Position numbers and translations under genes: made by a program. Source: Glycomyces salinus (GTDB lineage: Bacteria > Actinomycetota > Actinomycetes > Mycobacteriales > Micromonosporaceae). Taken from it: DNA of 64,000 bases. Below the pieces are notes generated by a model. It was not told the DNA's origin. It ran no database searches and saw only the letters and a list, made by a program, of their open reading frames with translations. The stretch spans positions 100,346 to 164,345 of the forward strand of contig NZ_JAELXW010000010.1 of assembly GCF_016428645.1 (NCBI RefSeq), read 5' to 3'. Of the stretch, positions 58,070 through 64,000 are shown one piece after another. Each line of letters begins with the position of its first letter. Position 1 is the first letter of the stretch.

Positions 58070-58570
58070 ATGGCGACTTCTGAATACGCCAAGGCGCTGG
58101 GCAACCGGCTGCGTGACATTCGCATGCAGCAGGGCCTGTCCCTGCAAGGCGTCGAGGACAAGTCCGGCGGCAAGTGGAAGGCCGTCGTCATCGGTTCCTA
58201 CGAGCGGGGCGACCGGTCCATCACCGTCTCCCGCCTCGCGGAACTGGCCGACTTCTACAGGATCCCCGTCTCGGAGCTCCTACCGGAGGGCGTGCCGCTC
58301 CCGGTGGAGCAGCCCGAGAAGATCGTCCTCAACCTCGAGGCGCTCTACGACCACCCCGACCCGGACCTGGAGCACGTGGCCAAGCTGGCCCGCTCGATCC
58401 AGCAGCGCCGCGGCGACTACAACGGCCGGATCCTCTCGATCCGCGCCGACGACCTCTACACCCTGGCGGTCATCTACTCGACGACGCCCTCCGGCCTCAT
58501 CGAGAAGCTCGAGGACTACGGCGTCCTGGTGCACGACCTCCAGGCGTTCTTCGCCAGCGACGAGAACTAG
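58070..58570 (+). CDS. bldD: BldD developmental regulator (c-di-GMP-responsive)
   Basis: A 166-residue master regulator of development. The N-terminal XRE-type helix-turn-helix (~8-70, LRDIRMQQGLSLQGVEDKSG and ERGDRSITVSRLAEL) binds DNA. The C-terminal domain binds tetrameric c-di-GMP through RGD (114-116), eight residues, then RADD (125-128). This matches the RGD-X8-RxDD motif, at the same residue numbers as in Streptomyces coelicolor. It is divergent from pyrR and next to nusB-efp, the conserved position. GGAG lies 14 bases upstream of the ATG. Confidence 0.96.
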   Translation: MATSEYAKALGNRLRDIRMQQGLSLQGVEDKSGGKWKAVVIGSYERGDRSITVSRLAELADFYRIPVSELLPEGVPLPVEQPEKIVLNLEALYDHPDPDLEHVAKLARSIQQRRGDYNGRILSIRADDLYTLAVIYSTTPSGLIEKLEDYGVLVHDLQAFFASDEN

Positions 58571-58586
58571 CGGCGAAGGCCCGTTT

Positions 58587-58630
58587 CACGACACGGCCGG
58601 GGCACCCAGCGGGGTGACCCGGCCGTCGTG
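58587..58630. terminator. Bidirectional terminator, bldD / nusB
   Basis: A long inverted repeat (CACGA-ACGGCCGGG...CCGGCCGT-CGTG with a GCACCC/GGGTG inner stem) lies between convergent genes and can serve both. It has no T-run. Confidence 0.75.
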
Positions 58631-58640
58631 CTGCTCGCGC

Positions 58641-59051
58641 CTAGTCGGCCTTGGCGGCCGTGTCGAGGACCGCGTTGACGAACGAGGTGTCGTCCGAGGA
58701 ACCGATCCGCGCCGCGACCCGCAGGGCCTCCTTGATGGCCACCGGGGTGTCGACGTCATCGGCGTAGATGATCTCGTACAGGCCCACCCGCAGGATGTTG
58801 CGGTCGACCGCGGGCATCCGCGCGACCGCCCAGCCCTCGGCGGCCCGGCCGAGCGCCTCGTCGAGCTCGCCGCGGTAGCCGTCGACGCCGCGCGCCAGCT
58901 CCTCGGCGTAGGCCGGCAGGCGCGGGGCCTCGGGGTCTTCGAGGGCGCGCCCCGCGCGCTCGGTGAGGACCTGCTCCACGGCCACGCCGCGGGACTCGGC
59001 CTCGTAGAGGATCTCCACGGCCCGCATCCGCCACTTGGTGCGGGCGGTCAT
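58641..59051 (-). CDS. nusB: Transcription antitermination factor NusB
   Basis: A 136-residue NusB that binds rRNA boxA with NusE. The start TKWRMRAVEILYEAESRGV carries the RNA-binding Arg residues and the C-terminal half has MPAVDRNILRVGLYEIIY, VAIKEALRVAARIGSSDDTS and FVNAVLD. It follows efp by 28 bases, the usual actinobacterial efp-nusB order. Confidence 0.94.
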   Translation of the reverse strand: MTARTKWRMRAVEILYEAESRGVAVEQVLTERAGRALEDPEAPRLPAYAEELARGVDGYRGELDEALGRAAEGWAVARMPAVDRNILRVGLYEIIYADDVDTPVAIKEALRVAARIGSSDDTSFVNAVLDTAAKAD

Positions 59052-59079
59052 CCGGTCTTGGTGCTGGTTCCCCACTGCC

Positions 59080-59637
59080 CTAGGCCCGCGAGAGGTATTT
59101 GCCGTCGCGGGTGTCGACCTTGATCTTCTCGCCGTTGTCGATGAACAGCGGCACCTGCACGGTGGCGCCGGTCTCGACGGTGGCGGGCTTGGTGCCGCCC
59201 GAGGAGCGGTCGCCCTGGAGGCCGGGCTCGGTGTAGGTGATCTCGAGCTCGACCGCGGCCGGAAGCTCGACATAGAGGGCCTTGCCCTCGTGCATGGCGA
59301 CGATGGCTTCGCTGTTCTCGAGCATGTACTTGCCCGCGTCGCCGACGACGCCGGGCATCAGCGGGATCTGGTCGTAGGTCTCCATGTCCATGAACACGAA
59401 GTCCTCGCCGTCCTTGTACAGGTACTGCATGGTGCGGCGGTCGACCGTCGCGGTCTCGACCTTGGTGCCGGCGTTGAAGGTCTTGTCGACGATCTTGCCC
59501 GAGGGGATCTGCTTGAGGGTGGTCCGCACGAACGCAGGGCCCTTGCCGGGCTTGACGTGCAGGAACTCCTGGACCTGCCAGAGCTGGCCCTCGAGGTTGA
59601 GCACCAAGCCGTTCTTGAGGTCGTTCGTGGTTGCCAC
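59080..59637 (-). CDS. efp: Translation elongation factor P
   Basis: A 185-residue EF-P that relieves ribosome stalling at proline runs. The loop bearing the functional Lys32 is [13 protein letters not shown]; three beta domains follow and the C-terminal signature is near [18 protein letters not shown] [13 protein letters not shown]. The modifying enzyme is not in the window; actinobacterial EF-P often works unmodified. Confidence 0.95.
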   Translation of the reverse strand: MATTNDLKNGLVLNLEGQLWQVQEFLHVKPGKGPAFVRTTLKQIPSGKIVDKTFNAGTKVETATVDRRTMQYLYKDGEDFVFMDMETYDQIPLMPGVVGDAGKYMLENSEAIVAMHEGKALYVELPAAVELEITYTEPGLQGDRSSGGTKPATVETGATVQVPLFIDNGEKIKVDTRDGKYLSRA

Positions 59638-59769
59638 GGGCGTCGTCTCTTTCGGTAGAAGGTTCTGGGCGGACCGGCAATCAATCCTAACGGCAACCCG
59701 AACGGCCCCTCCCCCCAGGAGCAGGCCCTGTGTCCGGCCCCGCAGATCGGTCGGCGGAGTCCGGCCCGG

Positions 59770-60198
59770 CTAGGACTGGGCGGCGATGTAGTGGAGGGCC
59801 GCTATGTAGCCCTGGAGGCCGAGGCCGGCTATGACTCCGGTGGCGTGGGCGCTGACGTAGCTGTGGTGGCGGAACGCCTCGCGCTTGTGGACGTTGGAGA
59901 TGTGGACCTCGATCAGGGGCGCTTCGAGTTGGGCGCAGGCGTCGCCCACCGCCACCGAGGTGTGGGTCCAGGCCGCCGCGTTGAGGACCACCGGGGTCCG
60001 CTCGTCGGCGGCCTCGTGGAGCCACTCCAGGAGCTCGTGCTCGGCGTTGGTCTGGCGGGCCTCCACCTCCAGGCCGATGTGCCTGCCGGTCTCGACGCAC
60101 ATCGCCTCGAGGTCGGCCAGCGTCTGGGAGCCGTAGACGGCCGGCTCCCGCTTGCCCAGGCGGTTCAGGTTGGGGCCGTTGAGGACGAGGACCTTCAT
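59770..60198 (-). CDS. aroQ: 3-dehydroquinate dehydratase, type II
   Basis: A 142-residue type II dehydroquinase for the third shikimate step. The start [20 protein letters not shown] holds the catalytic Arg and Tyr22; [15 protein letters not shown] is the lid region; [16 protein letters not shown] and [17 protein letters not shown] complete the site. Its ATG overlaps the aroKB stop (ATGA). Confidence 0.95.
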   Translation of the reverse strand: MKVLVLNGPNLNRLGKREPAVYGSQTLADLEAMCVETGRHIGLEVEARQTNAEHELLEWLHEAADERTPVVLNAAAWTHTSVAVGDACAQLEAPLIEVHISNVHKREAFRHHSYVSAHATGVIAGLGLQGYIAALHYIAAQS

Positions 60199-61751
60199 GC
60201 GGTGAGCCTTTCGTACGCCTCGCGCTGCTGGGCTTCGGTCACGTCGTCGACCACGACCGGGCTCGCCACCTCGTCCAGGAGGACGAAGCGCTGGGTCTTG
60301 CCGACGTTCTTCTTGTCGACGAGCATCGTCGCGTGGATGTCGTCCCAGCGGCCCGGCTCGTAGGTCGTCGGCAGGCCCAGGGAGGCCAGGATCGACTTCG
60401 TGCGGTCGACCACGTCGACCCGGCCGGTGATCGCGCCCAGGTGGGCCGCGTAGACCATGCCGACCGCGACCGCGTCGCCGTGGCGCCACCGGTAGTGCTC
60501 GAGCTTCTCGACGGCGTGGGCGAAGGTGTGCCCATAGTTGAGAAAGGCTCGCCGACCGCCCTCCTTGAGGTCGGAGCCGACCACGTCGGCCTTCACCGCG
60601 ATCTTCCGCTCGACCAGTTCGGCCACGACCGGCCCGTTCGCGTCCAGGGCCGCGGCGGGGTCGGCCTCGATCAGGTCGAGAATGACCGGGTCGGCGATGA
60701 AGCCGCCCTTGACGACCTCGGCCAGCCCGGCGGCCAGGTCCCGCTCGGGGAGGGTCGCGAACGTGTCGAGGTCGACCAACACCGCGCGCGGCGGGTGGAA
60801 GGCGCCGACGAGGTTCTTCCCGGCGGCGGTGTTCACGCCGGTCTTGCCGCCCACGGCCGCGTCGACCGCGCCCAGCAGCGAGGTCGGGACGTGGACGGCG
60901 GCCACGCCGCGCAGCCAGCAGGCGGCCACGAACCCGGCCAGGTCGGTCACCGCTCCCCCGCCGACGCCGACCACCAGGTCGGTGCGGGTGAAGCCCTCGG
61001 CGCCGAGCGCCTCCCAGCACTGCTCGGCCACGCCGATGGACTTCCCGTCCTCGGCGTCGGGGATCTCCATCAGGATCGCCTCGACGCTTTCGGGCATGAG
61101 CGAGCCGAGCCGTTCGGCGAGCGCGGCGGTGCTGGAGGTGTGGATCAGGGCCGCGCGGGCGGCCCGGTCCAAAAACTCCGGAAGCCGTTCGGCCGCGCCG
61201 CGCCCGATCAGGACCGGGTAGGGGCTCTCGGCGTCGTTCACCGTGACCGTCCGGGTGCTCACCTTCGCGGCGATCTCGGCGGCCAGGTCCTGCGGGTCGC
61301 GGCCGGTCGTGTCGACCTCGAAGTCGGCGACGTCGCGGTAGAGCGGCATCCGCTCGTCCATGAGCCTGCGGAGTGTGGCGCGCGGGTTGACCGCCAGCAA
61401 GGGCCTGCCGCGGTCGATCTCAGTGCGCTTGACCGCCTCGGCCAGGTCCACGCGCAGGTGGACGACCTGAACGGTCGCGAGGAGCTGGCGGGTCTCGGCG
61501 GCCATGACCGCTCCCCCGCCGAGGGCGAGAACGCCGTCGTGCTCGGCCACGGCGCGGCGCACCGTGTCGCGTTCGAGGGCGCGGAAGTGGTCCTCGCCGT
61601 CGTCGACGAAGATGTCCGGGATCGGCTTCCCGGCCGCGGCGGCGATGTCGGCGTCGGTGTCGCGGAAGGTCACGCCGAGGCGTTCGGCCAGCGCGTTGCC
61701 GACGGTGGTCTTGCCCGACCCGGGCGGGCCCACGATGACGACGAGACTCAT
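60195..61751 (-). CDS. aroKB: Fused shikimate kinase - 3-dehydroquinate synthase
   Basis: A 518-residue single frame joining two shikimate-pathway enzymes. Residues ~1-165 are shikimate kinase: Walker [10 protein letters not shown] (8-16), [18 protein letters not shown] and the lid RGRPLL. After a short link ([19 protein letters not shown]) residues ~170-518 are dehydroquinate synthase: [40 protein letters not shown] with [10 protein letters not shown], and the metal ligands in [12 protein letters not shown]. In many actinomycetes aroK and aroB are adjacent separate genes, so loss of the stop between them explains the fusion. All motifs are intact. Confidence 0.95.
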   Translation of the reverse strand: MSLVVIVGPPGSGKTTVGNALAERLGVTFRDTDADIAAAAGKPIPDIFVDDGEDHFRALERDTVRRAVAEHDGVLALGGGAVMAAETRQLLATVQVVHLRVDLAEAVKRTEIDRGRPLLAVNPRATLRRLMDERMPLYRDVADFEVDTTGRDPQDLAAEIAAKVSTRTVTVNDAESPYPVLIGRGAAERLPEFLDRAARAALIHTSSTAALAERLGSLMPESVEAILMEIPDAEDGKSIGVAEQCWEALGAEGFTRTDLVVGVGGGAVTDLAGFVAACWLRGVAAVHVPTSLLGAVDAAVGGKTGVNTAAGKNLVGAFHPPRAVLVDLDTFATLPERDLAAGLAEVVKGGFIADPVILDLIEADPAAALDANGPVVAELVERKIAVKADVVGSDLKEGGRRAFLNYGHTFAHAVEKLEHYRWRHGDAVAVGMVYAAHLGAITGRVDVVDRTKSILASLGLPTTYEPGRWDDIHATMLVDKKNVGKTQRFVLLDEVASPVVVDDVTEAQQREAYERLTA

Positions 61752-62929
61752 CACTTGACCCGCAGGTTCTCGAGGTAGGACTCCAGGTTGCGGCGGGCTT
61801 CGCCGACCGAGTCGCCGCCGAACTTCTCCAGTGCGGCCTCGGCCAGGACGTAGGCGACCATCGCCTCGGCGACCACGCCGCCGGCGGGGACGGCGCACAC
61901 GTCCGAGCGCTGGTTGATCGCCTCGGCGCTCTCGCCGGTCTCGGTGTCGATCGTGCGCAGCGGCCGGGTCAGCGAGGAGATCGGCTTGAGCATGGCCGAG
62001 ACGCGCAGCGGCTGGCCGGTGGTGATGCCGCCCTCCAGGCCCCCGGCGCGGTCGGTAAGCCGCTCGACGCCTTCGGCGCCGGGCACGATCTCGTCGTGGG
62101 CGGCCGAGCCGCGCGCGGCCGCCTGCATCAGGCCGTCACCGATCTCGACGGCCTTGACCGACTGGATGGACATGAGCGCGGCCGACAGTCGCGAGTCGAG
62201 CTTGCGGTCCCACTGGACGTGGGAGCCGAGCCCCGGCGGGACGTTGTAGGCCAGGACCTCGACGGTGCCGCCGAGGGTGTCGGCGTCCTTCTTGGCGGCC
62301 TCGACCTCGGCGACCATGCGGGCGCTGGCCTCGGGGTCGACGCATCGCATCGGGTCGGCGTCGACGGCCTCGGCGTCGGCCGGGGTCGGCGCGAGGCCGT
62401 CCTTGATGCGGACCGGCCCGAGGGATTTGACGTGGGAGACGATCTGGATGCCGAATGCCTGCTCGAGGAAGGACCTGGCGGCGGTGCCGCCGGCGACGCG
62501 CGCGGCGGTCTCGCGGGCGGAGGCGCGCTCGAGGATGGGGCGGGCGTCGGTGTGGTCGTACTTCTGCATCCCGGCGAGGTCGGCGTGGCCGGGGCGGGGC
62601 CGGGTCAGCGGGGCGTTGCGGGCCAGGCCGTCGAGTTCGTCCTGGTCGACCGGGTCGGCGGCCATGACCTTCTCCCACTTGGGCCACTCGGTGTTGCCGA
62701 CTCGGACGGCCACCGGGGAGCCGAGGGTGCGGCCGTGGCGGACGCCGCCGATGAAGGAGACCTGGTCGGCCTCGAACTTCATCCGCGCTCCGCGGCCGTA
62801 ACCGAGCCTGCGGCGGGCCAGTTCGGCGGCCACCGCGCCGGTGGTGAGCTCGATCCCGGCCGGCAGGCCGTCGACGGTCACCACGAGTTCGGGGCCATGT
62901 GATTCTCCAGCAGTCATCCATCGCAACAC
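61751..62929 (-). CDS. aroC: Chorismate synthase
   Basis: A 392-residue FMN-dependent enzyme converting EPSP to chorismate. Signatures are [12 protein letters not shown], then [20 protein letters not shown] and [14 protein letters not shown], and [11 protein letters not shown] near the end. It is the first gene of aroC-aroKB-aroQ; its stop overlaps the aroKB start (TGATG). The start codon at 62929 has no strong ribosome-binding site. Confidence 0.96.
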   Translation of the reverse strand: MLRWMTAGESHGPELVVTVDGLPAGIELTTGAVAAELARRRLGYGRGARMKFEADQVSFIGGVRHGRTLGSPVAVRVGNTEWPKWEKVMAADPVDQDELDGLARNAPLTRPRPGHADLAGMQKYDHTDARPILERASARETAARVAGGTAARSFLEQAFGIQIVSHVKSLGPVRIKDGLAPTPADAEAVDADPMRCVDPEASARMVAEVEAAKKDADTLGGTVEVLAYNVPPGLGSHVQWDRKLDSRLSAALMSIQSVKAVEIGDGLMQAAARGSAAHDEIVPGAEGVERLTDRAGGLEGGITTGQPLRVSAMLKPISSLTRPLRTIDTETGESAEAINQRSDVCAVPAGGVVAEAMVAYVLAEAALEKFGGDSVGEARRNLESYLENLRVK

Positions 62930-63058
62930 GCCTCAAGTCTGCCATCGAGGCGGATGTGATCCGGCACCTGGTGGGAGGCGTGTCCCAATCGCTGAACGCG
63001 GCAGCGGCCGCCCTCGGGGATCCGAGAACGGCCGTCGTGGCCGAAGCGGTGTCTTCGG

Positions 63059-63412
63059 CTATTTCTGGTCGAACGCCTTGCCGAAGTCGACGAGTACGAC
63101 CTTGTCGTGGCCGACGACCTCCGCGTCGTGCCCCGGCGGGATCTCGAACGCGTCCCCGGCGTTGATGTCGCGGTCCTTGCCGTCGTCCATGTGGACGCGC
63201 AGGTGCCCCTCCATGCAGTAGCCCAGATGGTGCGCCTGGCAGGTGTCGGTGCCAGCGATCGGCTTGACGTCGGTCGACCACCGCCAGCCCTCCTCGAACT
63301 CCGAGAGTTCGACCGGCATGCCGTCGATCATGACGGTTTCCTTCTTGCCGTGGCCGCTCAAGTCCATCGACTCATCGGGCCTGCTGAAGCTCTTGACCAT
63401 CAGTTCGTGCAT
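63059..63412 (-). CDS. Cupin-domain protein
   Basis: A 117-residue single-domain cupin. QAHHLGYCMEGHLRVHMDDG contains the first cupin motif (His-His, Glu) and DAFEIPPGHDAEVVGHDKVV the second. Metal binding is likely but the substrate is unknown. The ATG at 63412 follows GGGGGTGAG. A hairpin (63040-63059) touches its stop and may be a terminator. Confidence 0.8.
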   Translation of the reverse strand: MHELMVKSFSRPDESMDLSGHGKKETVMIDGMPVELSEFEEGWRWSTDVKPIAGTDTCQAHHLGYCMEGHLRVHMDDGKDRDINAGDAFEIPPGHDAEVVGHDKVVLVDFGKAFDQK

Positions 63413-63875
63413 TGTTCTCACCCCCTACTGACGAGCGTAGGGCGGAATCGGGAGCGGTGATCGGGAATCGGCGGCTATCGGACGAACGGCTGGGGCCCCG
63501 ACCGGTCAGTGCAGTCGGCGAGCGTGCCCCCGGCACCCGTTCGTGCATGATTCGCGGGCCCGGTTTCACCGCAGGGCCAAGCGACCCCAGGACTTCAGGC
63601 GATCAGCGACGGTGAGGTGAGTGGACATCCGGTGTCTGCGGCGTGCCTCGGGCCGGGTGGCCCCGGGTTGCTGTGAAGGAGGTTCGTCTTCTGTCGAGTG
63701 TGTGCGGTGCCGAGCGTGGATCGCTTGGGACGCAGCCGGTCCCGGGCGGTGAACATGAGTCTTCTCCAACCCTGCGGGTGATGGCAAACGCCGGTTCGGC
63801 TGTCACCATTGATGTAGCACAACCGGACGGAACCCGACCGGATGATCGACGACTCGGATCAAGGGGGTGTGGCAC
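63413..63875. other. Non-coding region with a structured repeat copy
   Basis: A 463-base stretch without a convincing gene; open frames on the minus strand have poor codon bias and start within the repeat. It holds promoters for the cupin gene (minus) and the last gene (plus) and a third copy of the repeat found at 40.7-41.0 kb. Confidence 0.55.
63626..63722 (+). repeat. Structured repeat, copy C
   Basis: This copy aligns with copy B (41000-40862, minus): GTGGCCCCGGGTTGCTGTGA against AGTGACCCCAGGTTGCTGCGA in the left part, then the hairpin AGGAGG-TTCG-TCTTCT (63677-63692), paired throughout with two G-U pairs. The loop is TTCG instead of CTTG; both are stable tetraloops. About 22 kb separates it from the other copies. 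Confidence 0.7.
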
Positions 63876-64000
63876 ATGGCGAGGAGCGTGAAACCGGTAG
63901 AGCGGAGTGAGACCGCCAGGGAGATCCGCACCGACCTGGATGCGGCGGCTGCGGCCATCAACGCCTTCCACGCCCGAGTGCTCGCCCAAGTCATCAAGGC
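63876..64000 (+). CDS. Unknown gene, 3' end outside the window
   Basis: An ATG at 63876 preceded by AAGGGGGTG opens a frame to the right edge (about 41 codons: ARSVKPVERSETAREIRTDL, then an Ala-rich helix and FHARVLAQVIK). The helical start somewhat recalls DUF222/HNH endonuclease proteins, but this is too short to assign. Confidence 0.5.
   Translation, partial: MARSVKPVERSETAREIRTDLDAAAAAINAFHARVLAQVIK

Overview
The window is high-GC chromosomal DNA from an actinomycete. Signs are the GC-rich third codon positions, the moxR-DUF58-VWA-fabG-inhA-hemH order known from mycobacteria, and the pyr/car - mihF - gmk - rpoZ - coaBC - metK - priA - fmt - rsmB - rpe - rib - his order known from Streptomyces and relatives. 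BldD, mIHF, a DUF397/XRE-DUF5753 locus and a PriA without helicase motifs point the same way. A filamentous actinomycete, perhaps near Glycomyces or Stackebrandtia, is my guess; the genus cannot be fixed from sequence reading alone. There is no rRNA operon, CRISPR array, insertion sequence or replication origin.

Layout. 0-4 kb: a 5'-partial pRiA4b ORF-3-like gene, tRNA-Leu(GAG), an APH-fold kinase, a C45 peptidase and a SpoU-type RNA methylase. 4-11.4 kb (minus): moxR, DUF58, VWA, fabG, inhA and hemH, then nfeD and an SPFH protein, covering fatty-acid elongation, heme synthesis and envelope quality control. 11.4-15.6 kb: an orphan promoter/terminator unit, an alpha/beta hydrolase, a small Cys-rich protein, two bPH2 membrane proteins, then hisE-hisG. 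15.6-25 kb: a GH12 cellulase, a GT39-type membrane glycosyltransferase, the FMN-riboswitch-controlled ribE-ribBA-ribH operon, rpe with a degenerate receiver-GGDDF protein, and a GH6-CBM2 cellulase. 24.4-27.8 kb: def, def, fmt and rsmB.

27.8-42.2 kb is an accessory block placed between def and priA, which lie close together in many relatives. It holds a GntR/YtrA-type ABC operon, a histidine kinase - response regulator - serine hydrolase operon, DUF72 and PhnB-like genes, an XRE/DUF397/DUF397 operon divergent from two unknown small genes, an HTH - serine hydrolase cassette with two palindromic operators, a NUDIX gene, and a repeat-rich segment with a newly noticed structured repeat family and 49-bp direct repeats.

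42.2-63 kb (almost all minus) is conserved housekeeping: priA, metK, coaBC, rpoZ, gmk, mihF; the pyrimidine genes pyrR-pyrB-pyrC-carA-carB then pyrD-pyrF, with a PyrR-binding hairpin directly before pyrR; bldD divergent from pyrR; nusB and efp; and the shikimate genes aroC-aroKB-aroQ, where aroK and aroB form one fused reading frame. The last kilobase has a cupin gene, a third copy of the structured repeat and the start of an unknown gene.
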